A stretch of 64,000 nucleotides of DNA from Obscuribacter phosphatis_A (lineage in GTDB: Bacteria > Cyanobacteriota > Vampirovibrionia > Obscuribacterales > Obscuribacteraceae), in the NCBI GenBank assembly GCA_017303615.1, contig JAFLCK010000024.1, forward strand, positions 16,561 to 80,560, written 5' to 3'. Position 1 is the first letter of the stretch, and every line of letters begins with the position of its first letter. Both the position numbers and the translations under genes were made by a program. Positions 1 to 7,826 of the stretch are shown here, piece by piece. A model generated the notes under the pieces. It made no database searches. It saw only the letters and a list, made by a program, of their open reading frames with translations, and was not told the origin of the DNA.

Positions 1-2
1 CC

Positions 3-638
3 AAACAAACTCGCTATCTGCGCATACCGGTTGAAGCGCCCGGCGAAATCAGCAAATTCACCGAGCTACTGCCAAAATTTCAGAATCTACAATTTCTCAT
101 CTATCACGTCAATTCTCGGGCCAGCATGCCGGTTTCAGTACCTCCAGGACTAACCTATTTCGCCGTAGAGGGCGCCCATTTGCCGGGTATCAGATTATCC
201 GATATCAATGAACGTCATCCCTCTAGAACCTATGGCGATCTGGTCAACAACAATCTTGTCCGAACAAAACTAAAAGCCATACCGACTTCGATAGAATTCA
301 TCAACTGCGAACTGAATGAGCGCACCTTTCACTTTCTTAGCCACAGTGCCAAGCTTGAGCGCCTAAGCTTGAAAGATTGCCGCCTGAAGGACTGCCCCAT
401 TGAAACAACTGCTATCTACGGTGTAAAGAGCCTGAAGATCATAGTTTCGGATGCACAGCTACCCGACTGGCTCAAACCCGAAGCACTGAGCAAAGCAGCC
501 ATCGCTCTGCCGGAAGAGCTTGAAATCGTGATGACCGCTTGGTCGGACAAGCAATGCCAAAAGCTAGACAAGCAGTACAGAGCATTTCATCCCCGCCTTA
601 GGGACGATTCTCACAGGTTCAAAGTGACTCGGAGATAG
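3..638 (+). CDS. Leucine-rich-repeat-like protein, C-terminal part (5' end outside window)
   Basis: The reading frame is open from the first bases of the window through the ATG at 126, so that ATG is probably internal and the gene begins upstream. The visible 211 residues contain leucine-spaced segments (around KFTELLPKFQNLQFLIYHV and LERLSLKDCRLKD) that resemble degenerate leucine-rich repeats. No catalytic motif or membrane segment is visible. The C-terminus is basic and ends VTRR. Such repeats often form the sensor half of larger regulatory proteins, but the other half is not in the window. The last 24 bases, including the TAG stop, are copied once more 43 bp downstream. The function is unknown. 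Confidence 0.6.
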   Translation, partial: KQTRYLRIPVEAPGEISKFTELLPKFQNLQFLIYHVNSRASMPVSVPPGLTYFAVEGAHLPGIRLSDINERHPSRTYGDLVNNNLVRTKLKAIPTSIEFINCELNERTFHFLSHSAKLERLSLKDCRLKDCPIETTAIYGVKSLKIIVSDAQLPDWLKPEALSKAAIALPEELEIVMTAWSDKQCQKLDKQYRAFHPRLRDDSHRFKVTRR

Positions 639-780
639 TGCCAGTGACGATTTAGATAGGTTCAAAGTAACTCGGAGCTAGCGCCGTCTCGGGCTAGAAG
701 AACCAAATCTGCGCCAGAAGATACTAAATCAGCACCAAATCGGCGCGCAGAAAATACCAAATCGGCGGCAAAACCCATCA
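615..780. repeat. Stop-codon-spanning duplication followed by short degenerate repeats
   Basis: Bases 615-638 (the last codons and TAG of the preceding gene) recur at 658-681 with 22 of 24 matches, again ending in TAG. From about 690 to 770 a second unit, approximately ACCAAATCKGCGC followed by CAGAARATAC, is repeated in degenerate form. The 250-bp gap to the next gene holds nothing else I recognise. Confidence 0.7.
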
Positions 781-888
781 AAAGCGAGGAATTGCAAGCC
801 AATACGGGAATATATGCAAAAGCCGGAAAGAAGTCGGCACTAAGCTGCTAAGATGAATTTGGACGGTTTTGTGGACGGAGTTACCTAA

Positions 889-1239
889 ATGCTGCTTAAA
901 ACTAGACAAGCTGTTCGCCCAGTCAGCAAATTGGACACCTATCGCCAAGGCGATGTACTCTTGCAGAAAGTCCCAACTTTGCCGGAGAACGCAATCGAAA
1001 AAGAATGCGAAGAGCGGGTGATTCTGCAGCACGGTGAAGTGACCGGACACGCTCATGCCATCAGCACTGAGTACGCAAAGATGTATACCGCCAAGGGACA
1101 ACGCTACATAGAAGTAAAGCCCGGTGCCAGATTAGTTCACGAAGAACACGGTACAATCAATCTGCCCGAAGGCTATTATCGGATAATCCAGCAGCGGGAG
1201 TATGTGCCGGAAGCACCGCCCAGAGATGTCGTCGACTGA
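889..1239 (+). CDS. Small conserved hypothetical protein (RQGDVLL / GEVTGHAHAI type)
   Basis: This is a 116-aa soluble protein preceded by GGAG at 877-880, 8 bases before the ATG. Recognisable sequence blocks are YRQGDVLLQKVP near residue 24, an HGEVTGHAHAI block near residue 50, and a beta-rich remainder ending in LPEGYYRIIQQREYVP. The clustered His/Glu residues of the GEVTGHAH block could bind metal, but that is inference. Its end overlaps the start of the DUF6745 gene by 14 bases, so the two are probably co-translated and act together. I recall similar small proteins next to DUF6745 genes, with no assigned function. Confidence 0.7.
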   Translation: MLLKTRQAVRPVSKLDTYRQGDVLLQKVPTLPENAIEKECEERVILQHGEVTGHAHAISTEYAKMYTAKGQRYIEVKPGARLVHEEHGTINLPEGYYRIIQQREYVPEAPPRDVVD

Positions 1240-2536
1240 ACTTAGAATAGAAAAACTCAATTCTAGACAACTGAAGTTGTTGGAAAAGTGCCGCGAGGAG
1301 TGGCGCCTAAATGGTCTCGGCAAGGGGCAAACCGACCGAGTCAAAGCGGAAGCCGCCATCAAGGCCGCATACCGAGCAGTAGGTTTAGCCGAACCTCGTG
1401 TCATTGTTTGGCTTAAGTCTCCATGGGCGGGCAACTCAGCCTCGCGCATTTTAGAGAGCGATATAGACTGGCCTTATCACCTCAATACCGCCCAATTAGA
1501 AGTCTGGGATGCCGTTTGGAAACAATGCCCAAGACAACTTGAGGCAATCTCAGGTGAAGCGCACTGGAAAGAAGTGAGACGAAGCCTGCGCCTGAGCGCC
1601 GAAAAGAAAGTTATAGAGCGCGAAGGGGTCTTACTTGAGAAGTATCTGAAAGACCAGTTCGCCGAAAACATGGGAATCTATATTTGGCATTATCTGCGCA
1701 GCCTGGCAGGTGCTAATGTGTCCAAGAAACTACGCGAGGAGGCCGAGAATCAGGTAAAGTCAGCCATAGAAGGACGACTTTCGGCTCTAGCCGCCGAACA
1801 GATTTATCATGAACTAGTTCAACCCGTGCACTTACAAGTATGGAGCTATGTGGCTGAACCGCTCAAGCAGCGCATTCCCACCATGAGCGGCATTCTCGCT
1901 GGTCCTCAGAAATGGCAGATCAACTACGGCTTGCATGACTCTAGCTGGCTTTCTTATTATGACTTTGTCGATCGCCTCGGCATAGAAGGCACCACCCCAC
2001 TGAAAGGACTAACCGACCTAGCACGCAACGCCGGCTGGGTCTGGGCTTACGAAAACCTTTGCATAATGACCGATCGCCCACTCGAAGTGCATCGCGACAA
2101 TCGTTTCCGCATACACGCAGAAGATAAGATGTGCATGCGCTTTGGCGATGACTGGGGCTTGTATGCCTGGCACGGCGTGCTGGTTCCTCCTTATGTAATT
2201 CTGCTGCCCGAGCCGCTCACCTTTGATCTGATCGAGTCTGAGCCCAATGCTGAAGTGCGCCGCGTCTTGATCGAACGCTTTGGACTAGAAAACTACTTGC
2301 GCGAGGGCAAAGTAGTAAAGATGCATCAAGACAATGCCGGCATTCTATATCGCATGAATCTCGAATCGGACGAACCTATTATTGTTGTCCGGGTCAAGAA
2401 TTCAACCCCAGAACCAGACGGCAGCATCAAGGAGTACTTTCTTAGGGTGCCGCCCACTATGCAGCGAGCCAAACAAGCGGTAGCTTGGACGTTCGGCTTA
2501 ACCGAGGAAGAATACGATCCCCTAGTGGAGACCTAA
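1226..2536 (+). CDS. DUF6745 domain-containing protein
   Basis: A 436-aa protein with no signal peptide or membrane segment. The C-terminal half has features I associate with DUF6745: a WVWAYENLCIMTDRP segment, a GDDWGLYAWHGVLVP block, the EPNAEVRRVLIERFG motif, and a final DGSIKEYFLRVPP segment. The N-terminal ~150 residues are helical and basic. The start was set at the ATG at 1226; an in-frame ATG also lies at 1202. Both overlap the upstream gene, which indicates coupling. The biochemical role of DUF6745 is not known to me. Confidence 0.75.
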   Translation: MSSTELRIEKLNSRQLKLLEKCREEWRLNGLGKGQTDRVKAEAAIKAAYRAVGLAEPRVIVWLKSPWAGNSASRILESDIDWPYHLNTAQLEVWDAVWKQCPRQLEAISGEAHWKEVRRSLRLSAEKKVIEREGVLLEKYLKDQFAENMGIYIWHYLRSLAGANVSKKLREEAENQVKSAIEGRLSALAAEQIYHELVQPVHLQVWSYVAEPLKQRIPTMSGILAGPQKWQINYGLHDSSWLSYYDFVDRLGIEGTTPLKGLTDLARNAGWVWAYENLCIMTDRPLEVHRDNRFRIHAEDKMCMRFGDDWGLYAWHGVLVPPYVILLPEPLTFDLIESEPNAEVRRVLIERFGLENYLREGKVVKMHQDNAGILYRMNLESDEPIIVVRVKNSTPEPDGSIKEYFLRVPPTMQRAKQAVAWTFGLTEEEYDPLVET

Positions 2537-2569
2537 TTACTAATTGTTACCACTTCATTTTTGGGGTAC

Positions 2570-2599
2570 TTGCCAAAACAGAGACGACCGGTCTATTAT
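2570..2599 (+). promoter_or_regulatory. Candidate promoter for the 71-aa gene
   Basis: A -35-like TTGCCA (2570-2575) is separated by 18 bases from a -10-like TATTAT (2594-2599), about 60 bases before the start at 2660. The spacer end plus the -10, CGACCGGTCTATTAT, recurs exactly at 40505-40519. Confidence 0.4.
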
Positions 2600-2659
2600 G
2601 TAGACATCAACCGGCTGAAAACTAAATGTTTGGACGGGGGATCACAGGAGGTAAGCATA

Positions 2660-2875
2660 ATGAACACTGAAGATCAAAAATCTACCCCCCAAAAAGAAAC
2701 CGATATCGGTTTATTTGCAGGGTCAAAAGATAACTTCGCCGATATTTGGCAAGGGCAGCTGAGCAAACGCACGCAGTCAAAGCTAGACAAACTAACCTTA
2801 CTGAACAGCCTAAAAGCCAGCCTGGGATCCAACTTGGCCACCCAGACAAATCACAAGTTTTTGGCCAACCACTAG
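2660..2875 (+). CDS. Small hypothetical protein (71 aa)
   Basis: The start is fixed by a perfect AGGAGG at 2646-2651, 8 bases before the ATG. The product is hydrophilic, with an acidic/basic N-terminus (MNTEDQKSTPQKETDIGLF), a predicted helix rich in Lys and Leu, and no Cys. It contains no domain I recognise. The gene carries one copy of the perfect palindrome AAACCGATATCGGTTT inside its coding sequence, read as KETDIGL. It is followed by a small membrane protein and a TetR regulator on the same strand, so it may be the first gene of a three-gene unit. Confidence 0.6.
   Translation: MNTEDQKSTPQKETDIGLFAGSKDNFADIWQGQLSKRTQSKLDKLTLLNSLKASLGSNLATQTNHKFLANH
2697..2712. repeat. Palindrome AAACCGATATCGGTTT, copy 1
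   Basis: A perfect 16-bp palindrome lying inside the coding sequence of the 71-aa gene. The core CCGATATCGG (2700-2709) is seen again at 13053, 15202, 18508 and 22164. Confidence 0.8.
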
Positions 2876-2912
2876 ACGACCGGTCCACTAAACCAAGCGA
2901 ACATAGAAGTCC

Positions 2913-2944
2913 GCAGGGCTGCGATCTAAGCGCAAGAGCCCTGC
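2913..2944 (+). other. Intercistronic hairpin
   Basis: GCAGGGCT (2913-2920) pairs exactly with AGCCCTGC (2937-2944), with inner GCG/CGC pairs. There is no T-run, so it is more likely an mRNA-processing or attenuating structure between the 71-aa and 55-aa genes than a full terminator. Confidence 0.4.
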
Positions 2945-2965
2945 CAGAAACAAGGATCAATCAAA

Positions 2966-3133
2966 ATGATAGACAATGAACTATTCTCACTGGCGGTTTT
3001 AGCATTCATTCTCTGGATTATAGTTTCAGATCTGCGCGGTCAAAGCCAGATGGCAAGGAAACCGAAACAGAAGTCGACCGTACCCGTGCCAGCGCCGGCT
3101 TTTGCCCGCCTGCCAGAAAGAGACCATAAATAA
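2966..3133 (+). CDS. Very small single-pass membrane protein (55 aa)
   Basis: The frame starts MIDNELFSLAVLAFILWIIV and has one clear transmembrane helix at about residues 6-21. A basic segment (RKPKQK) follows, then a Pro/Ala-rich tail, which would place the tail in the cytoplasm. AAGGA lies about 9 bases before the ATG. The stop TAA overlaps the tetR start in a TAATG arrangement, a classic sign of translational coupling. It is shorter than the usual cut-off for gene calls and is easily missed. It could be a sensor or partner of the TetR protein, or simply a small membrane protein; the sequence does not say which. Confidence 0.6.
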   Translation: MIDNELFSLAVLAFILWIIVSDLRGQSQMARKPKQKSTVPVPAPAFARLPERDHK

Positions 3134-3843
3134 TGATTTCAATTAAGCGACGCGGCGAAACACGCGACAAACTTATTGAAGCTGGATTACAGCTCATGCT
3201 CGCCAAAGGCTACACCAACACGGGCATCCAAGAAATAGTAAATCAAGCTGGTGTGCCAAAAGGGTCTTTCTATCATTACTTTGATAGCAAGGAAAACTTT
3301 GCTCTAGCAATAATCGATAGCTTCGACCGCAATCATCTCTTGAAGATAAGGCGCCATCTCAGCTCAGTCGAAACTTCAGAGCAAAATGATTTCTCGGCTG
3401 GGCAGGATAATAAATCGCCTTACCGGTCAACCTCAAGGTCAATAACAGCCTCAACCTCAGGGTCAATAACAACCTCAACCACAAGCGAAAGAGCGCTCGA
3501 TAGACTGCTTGCATACTTTCGCTCTGTAGTAGAAGAGAAGGGGGACTGTCCAAGCAAGAGCGGTTGCCTGATTGGTACACTGTCCCAAGAAATGTCTGGA
3601 CAAAGTGAGCTTCTGAGAGCGAGACTAGCCCAAGCTTTAGATGGATGGCGCGCTGAATTCTCGCAATGCTTGAAACTAGCTCAGTCAGAGGGAGACGTGC
3701 GCCGAGACCTGTGCCCTATCGAACTTTCTGAAATTGTATTGAGCGGATTGGAAGGCGCCATACTGCGCAGCAAAGCAACAAATAGCCAGGCGCCGCTGCA
3801 TTCATTCATAGAACTGCTGCCTAGACTTTTGCAAGCCATCTAG
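3133..3843 (+). CDS. TetR/AcrR-family transcriptional regulator with a repeat-derived insertion
   Basis: A 236-aa protein with the typical TetR N-terminal DNA-binding domain. The helix-turn-helix runs NTGIQEIVNQAGVPKGSFYHYFDSK, about residues 33-57, and is followed by an all-helical ligand-binding domain. Between them, about residues 95-117, lies a Ser/Thr-rich linker (STSRSITASTSGSITTSTT). It is encoded by imperfect 24-bp direct repeats and is not part of the normal fold. The family usually represses a neighbouring gene and is released by a small molecule. Candidate targets are its own operon with the two small genes, or the hydrolase downstream. The start overlaps the 55-aa gene by one base. 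Confidence 0.9.
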   Translation: MISIKRRGETRDKLIEAGLQLMLAKGYTNTGIQEIVNQAGVPKGSFYHYFDSKENFALAIIDSFDRNHLLKIRRHLSSVETSEQNDFSAGQDNKSPYRSTSRSITASTSGSITTSTTSERALDRLLAYFRSVVEEKGDCPSKSGCLIGTLSQEMSGQSELLRARLAQALDGWRAEFSQCLKLAQSEGDVRRDLCPIELSEIVLSGLEGAILRSKATNSQAPLHSFIELLPRLLQAI

Positions 3844-3908
3844 ACTTTTGCAAGCCACCTAGATTTTTCAAGCTAACTAGATTTTTCAAGCTAACTAGAC
3901 TTTTCAGA
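3821..3908. repeat. 18-19-bp tandem repeats running out of the tetR 3' end
   Basis: The last codons of tetR (ACTTTTGCAAGCCATCTAG) are followed by ACTTTTGCAAGCCACCTAG, two identical copies of ATTTTTCAAGCTAACTAG, and a decayed copy. Each complete unit ends in a TAG stop. The rest of the gap to 4086 holds only a candidate promoter. Confidence 0.8.
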
Positions 3909-4012
3909 CGCTTCGAAGCTATATCGACCTTTCGAAGATGTCTAAACTTCTGCGAGCCACTAGATTTGTCCATTAGAGCCAAACGACCTTCAACACAAAG
4001 ATAGCTAGCTCA

Positions 4013-4041
4013 TTGTTTTGAGAGCCTAATGCATATAAAAT
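4013..4041 (+). promoter_or_regulatory. Candidate promoter of the alpha/beta hydrolase gene
   Basis: TTGTTT (4013-4018) and TAAAAT (4036-4041) are 17 bases apart, about 45 bases before the hydrolase start. The two hexamers are only partial consensus matches. Confidence 0.35.
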
Positions 4042-4086
4042 GCCTGTTTACCGCAACGCCCCGACCTCCGCTAGAGCGAGTAAACA

Positions 4087-5163
4087 ATGCCCGAAAAAAC
4101 TCTCAATTCAATACCCACGCCTCTCAGGCAATACGACCTGCCGTTTTGCTTTGAAGAAGGAGAGAGCACAGCGGCAAAAGACAGTTCAAATCAAGGCGCG
4201 GGCAAGTATGGAATCGTGGTCGAGAGTATCTTGCCTTTACAAGAGAAAGCCAACACATTCTGGTTAAAAGTAATGAGCGCCCATGGCATTGTCGAGGGAA
4301 AGCTGCATTTGCCTGATAAGCCAAGCGAAAAGCTCTTTGTCTTTCAGCCGGGCTTTCCCGGACGCGGCGCCGCCGACTTTGAAGCACTGCATCTAAAACG
4401 ATTTCTAGAAGAAGGACATGTTGTCTTCACTCCTCGCCATAACGGCAGCCGGCTGACTGGAAAGTTTTCAGACCGTTACATCTCCTGCCCCGAAAGACAA
4501 GAATTGGCGAAACGAAATGGACAAGATGCCATCGGCGTGAACCCGATTTCGCCGCTCAGCATCTGGCTGGACGAGCCTCGGACAAACATGGAGGTTCTCA
4601 GCCCTTGCTTTAGCGAAACAGTCTTCTATGGACACTCATTCGGCGGCCTTGCCACCATGCACTCGGCTTGCAATTATTTCGAAGACAATGGGCCCGGTTC
4701 AATCAAGCGGCTTGTGATCATGGCGGGAGCGACTGGACGCATACGCTCTCAGGCAGACCACATCGTCAAAATGTGGTCTGAACATCTCGATACTGAATAC
4801 ATAAGAGAAAGAGTTGTAATCGGCGACGCTGCTAAAAATCTCGAAACACTGAAAGCGGCATATAAAGCCATACACGAAAAGGCGAATAAGATTCCAGCCG
4901 TGGTGGACATAATATTTCTGCATCCCTGGGGTGACACCGCCGACAGTATCGATGAGCTGATCGGTGTGAACGAGCCTTTGGAAATGATATTGAGCCTCGG
5001 ACGAGGCACCCTCATAGTCGACACCACCCAGAAAGCCAATGCCGCGCTCGAGCAGTTAGCCCATGACATGGTCGACCTCTCTACCGAAGCTATGCTAAAG
5101 ATTAGTGATCCTCATTGGCAGCCGGCATCACAAATTCTAAAGCTTACCTCTGCAGGTTTATAG
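4087..5163 (+). CDS. Alpha/beta-hydrolase-like protein
   Basis: A 358-aa soluble protein. From about residue 80 it reads KLFVFQPGFPGRGAADFE, the first strand and oxyanion region of an alpha/beta hydrolase. Later FYGHSFGGLATMHSA supplies the G-x-S-x-G nucleophile elbow around residue 185. The following strand RLVIMAGATG also fits the fold. A catalytic acid and His are less obvious; the HPWGD segment near residue 280 is one possibility. The substrate cannot be inferred. The N-terminal ~65 residues are a separate variable region. The first in-frame ATG was used and has no strong ribosome-binding site. Confidence 0.65.
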   Translation: MPEKTLNSIPTPLRQYDLPFCFEEGESTAAKDSSNQGAGKYGIVVESILPLQEKANTFWLKVMSAHGIVEGKLHLPDKPSEKLFVFQPGFPGRGAADFEALHLKRFLEEGHVVFTPRHNGSRLTGKFSDRYISCPERQELAKRNGQDAIGVNPISPLSIWLDEPRTNMEVLSPCFSETVFYGHSFGGLATMHSACNYFEDNGPGSIKRLVIMAGATGRIRSQADHIVKMWSEHLDTEYIRERVVIGDAAKNLETLKAAYKAIHEKANKIPAVVDIIFLHPWGDTADSIDELIGVNEPLEMILSLGRGTLIVDTTQKANAALEQLAHDMVDLSTEAMLKISDPHWQPASQILKLTSAGL

Positions 5164-5179
5164 GGCGATAGACAAGTTT

Positions 5180-5201
5180 TTGATAGTAAGCTATCATTTC
5201 C
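5180..5201. promoter_or_regulatory. Fur/Zur-like operator, TTGATA-N6-TATCATTTCC
   Basis: The inverted repeat TGATA-N6-TATCA lies about 105 bases before the COG0523-WD40 operon. The 22-bp block TTGATA-N6-TATCATTTCC is identical outside the six central bases to the block at 32989-33010, before the L33-COG0523 operon. The AT-rich dyad resembles known Fur-family boxes. A Fur-family regulator is encoded at 22227-22688. Confidence 0.65.
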
Positions 5202-5305
5202 TCACAAATAGAAGTGCGGCCCTCTATAGCGCGGTCAGGCACGGTTTAGCTTAGGCGGCCGCGACCACAACCGGCTGGATTCGGCGCGCCTTCAAGGAGG
5301 AAATG

Positions 5306-6688
5306 ATGCCGGAAAACGAACAAAGAAAAGTTCCAGTCACTGTTCTAACAGGCTTTCTCGGTTCAGGGAAGACAACCTTACTCAATCGTATTCTCACTGA
5401 AAACCACGGCAAGCGCATTGCTGTTATCGAAAACGAATTCGGCGAAATAGGCATTGACGACGCCCTGGTTGTTCAATCAGATGAAGAAATATTTGAAATG
5501 AACAACGGTTGCATCTGTTGCACCGTCCGCGGTGACCTAATCAGAATACTCGGCAATCTCATGCGCCGCCGCGACCGCTTCGATTATATTCTGGTCGAGA
5601 CTACCGGTCTAGCCGATCCGGCGCCCGTGGCGCAAACCTTTTTTGTCGACGATGAAGTGCACGAACTTCTAGAGTTGGACGGCATCGTCACCGTTATAGA
5701 CAGCAAACATGTTCTGCTCCATCTAGATAGCAGCCCCGAATGCAAAGAACAAATCGCTTTCGCCGATGTCATCCTATTAAACAAGACCGATCTGGTCAGC
5801 ACCGAAGAGTTGGACCGGCTAGAAGAAAAGATCAGAGCCATGAACGCCATGGCTAAAATTTTCAGGAGCAAAGACGCCGCCGTCGACATGGATAACATCC
5901 TCAATGTCAAAGGCTTCGACCTCGATAGAGCGCTGGCGGTCAAACCGACTTTCTTGGAACCAGAGTACCCCTTTGAATGGGTCGGACAATACGAACTGGA
6001 CGATACCTGCAAACTAGAACTGCAAGACGGGCCGGACCCGAGCATGAACATGCTGCTTATGGAATATCAGGGCAGCAAGCCTTGCGAGGCGATCCTAAAG
6101 GGCATGGCGGAACAGGCGATGAGGCAGTTCTCTCACGAGAAGACAAAGCTCAAGCCTGGTGAGTCACTGAGCAGAATCGATCATGTCTACGAATTGAACT
6201 TGAACACGCCCGGCACTATGACCTTCAATTTCGCAGTCAAAAAAGGCATCTACGCTGTTTTCACCCAACATAGACCGGAAGAGTTTCAGATGGCTATAAA
6301 GACGAATTCAGGTGAGCAGGCACTTAAGCCCCAAGCAGAACACGGCTTTGAAGCCGGGCATAGTCACGACAACGAAGTCAGCTCTGTTGGTATCGAATGT
6401 GATGGCGATATCAACCATATCAAATTTAATGAATGGCTGGGCTGCCTGCTTAGAGAAAAAGGCGCGGACATTTTCAGAATGAAAGGCATCGTCAGCGTAG
6501 CAGGCGAAGATCAACGCTTTGTCTTCCAGGGCGTGCATATGCTCTTTGATGGTCGCCCTGATCGACCCTGGTTGGACGAAAAACGCATCAACCAGGTCAT
6601 CTTCATCGGACGCAATCTAAACAGAAATGAACTAGTGGAGGGATTCCAGAAATGCCTGGTGAAAGAACCACACTTGAGCCGCAAATAA
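5306..6688 (+). CDS. COG0523 (CobW/ZigA/YeiR-type) metallochaperone GTPase
   Basis: A G3E-family GTPase of about 460 aa. It shows the Walker A loop GFLGSGKTT (residues 17-25), the family metal-binding CICC motif (about 69-72), ETTGLADP as the Walker B/switch region, and NKTD base recognition (about 159-162). A CobW C-terminal domain occupies the last ~100 residues. A small His-containing stretch (HGFEAGHSHDNE) links the domains and could hold metal. COG0523 proteins use GTP hydrolysis to deliver zinc, cobalt or another metal to client enzymes. AAGGAGG at 5294-5300 favours the second of two adjacent ATGs. The gene lies under the operator at 5180 and overlaps the WD40 gene by 37 bases. Confidence 0.9.
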   Translation: MPENEQRKVPVTVLTGFLGSGKTTLLNRILTENHGKRIAVIENEFGEIGIDDALVVQSDEEIFEMNNGCICCTVRGDLIRILGNLMRRRDRFDYILVETTGLADPAPVAQTFFVDDEVHELLELDGIVTVIDSKHVLLHLDSSPECKEQIAFADVILLNKTDLVSTEELDRLEEKIRAMNAMAKIFRSKDAAVDMDNILNVKGFDLDRALAVKPTFLEPEYPFEWVGQYELDDTCKLELQDGPDPSMNMLLMEYQGSKPCEAILKGMAEQAMRQFSHEKTKLKPGESLSRIDHVYELNLNTPGTMTFNFAVKKGIYAVFTQHRPEEFQMAIKTNSGEQALKPQAEHGFEAGHSHDNEVSSVGIECDGDINHIKFNEWLGCLLREKGADIFRMKGIVSVAGEDQRFVFQGVHMLFDGRPDRPWLDEKRINQVIFIGRNLNRNELVEGFQKCLVKEPHLSRK

Positions 6689-7713
6689 GAGAAATGGCGC
6701 CGCTCTGGCGCACCGGCCTCGACGACTATGTCAATGAAATCAGCTTCTCGCCAAACGGTGATCTACTGGCGGCAGCCGACGCCTCCGGAGCCATAAGTAT
6801 TATCTCTTTGGACGACGGCAAGCTTAGAGGGAAGTGGCAGGCCCATCAATTGGGAACCCTCAAAGTACAATGGTCAAGGAGCGGTAAATACCTGGCATCG
6901 GGCGGACAAGATGCCAAACTGATCGTTTACGACAGCAAAGATTTCAGCCGGGTGGCTGAAATGAGCTTGAGACGAGGCTGGATAGAGAACTTGCTCTGGC
7001 ACAGGAAAGACGATCTGCTTTTGGCAGCTTGCGGGAAACAAGTGAAACTCTACAGTTTCGATGGTCATCTCATTCAAGATTTCGTCGAACAAAAGTCGAC
7101 TATTTCAGACCTTGTCTGGCATCCGCAAATTCCGGACATGTTCGCCACAAGCGGCTACAGCCAAGCCACCATCTGGCACGTCGGGCAGGATAGCCCAAGA
7201 CGAACCTTGGCTTGGAAAGGCTCGATACTGAAGATTGATTACAGCCCCAACGGCAAAGTTCTAGCTGCCGGGTGTCAGGACAGCAGCGCCCATGTCTGGC
7301 TTCTGCCAGGCGGCAGCGACCTGCGCATGGACGGTTATGCCACAAAAGTAAAAGAACTGACCTGGGACAGCGATTCGACCTTTCTGGCTAGCGGCGGCGG
7401 ACCGCAGGCGGTTATCTGGGATTTCAGCGGCAAGGGTCCAGCGGGCAGTAAACCTGAGATGCTTGCCGGGCACGATGGCTTCATCTCGGTACTGAAATTT
7501 GCACCCAGCGGGCTGCTGCTGGCAAGCGGCGGGCTGGACGGCCTTATATTTATTAGAGACTTGAGCTATCTCAAAAAACGCAAAGCCCAGCCGGCCCCAT
7601 GGCTAGTCCATCATCAAGAAGGAGCGGAAGTCTCTTGCCTCAATTGGCGAGGCGCTCTGAGCCTGGCGGCAGGGTACTCAGACGGAACAATTGCATTCTT
7701 CCAGATAAAATAA
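6652..7713 (+). CDS. WD40-repeat beta-propeller protein coupled to COG0523
   Basis: A 353-aa protein with about seven WD40-type repeats, such as SFSPNGDLLAAADASGAISIISLDD, WSRSGKYLASGGQDAKLIVYD and FAPSGLLLASGGLDGLIFIRDL. It forms one predicted beta-propeller with no signal peptide, so it should be cytoplasmic. GGAGGG sits about 9 bases before the ATG inside the end of the GTPase gene, and the 37-base overlap points to coupled translation. The natural inference is a scaffold or client-recognition partner for the metallochaperone. Genomic pairs of COG0523 and WD40 genes exist in other bacteria as far as I recall, but a shared mechanism is not established here. Confidence 0.85.
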   Translation: MPGERTTLEPQIREMAPLWRTGLDDYVNEISFSPNGDLLAAADASGAISIISLDDGKLRGKWQAHQLGTLKVQWSRSGKYLASGGQDAKLIVYDSKDFSRVAEMSLRRGWIENLLWHRKDDLLLAACGKQVKLYSFDGHLIQDFVEQKSTISDLVWHPQIPDMFATSGYSQATIWHVGQDSPRRTLAWKGSILKIDYSPNGKVLAAGCQDSSAHVWLLPGGSDLRMDGYATKVKELTWDSDSTFLASGGGPQAVIWDFSGKGPAGSKPEMLAGHDGFISVLKFAPSGLLLASGGLDGLIFIRDLSYLKKRKAQPAPWLVHHQEGAEVSCLNWRGALSLAAGYSDGTIAFFQIK

Positions 7714-7826
7714 CCTGACCGAAGCGTGAAACCATGGCAAAATAGACATTGCTTGTCGGACAGGGGTATCTGTCTTGACAATTTAGGCAATTGCCGGATC
7801 CGATTCACGTGAGGCGACCTGTAAAG

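Noticed and set aside
2746..2979. A 77-codon frame overlapping the 71-aa gene
   Set aside because: No ribosome-binding site; the 71-aa frame has a perfect AGGAGG and the 55-aa frame lies across its end.
5254..5290. GCGGCCGC and GGCGCGCC close together, suggesting a cloning linker
   Set aside because: Each 8-mer is expected about once in a window of this size. Surrounding sequence is ordinary and no vector sequence is seen.
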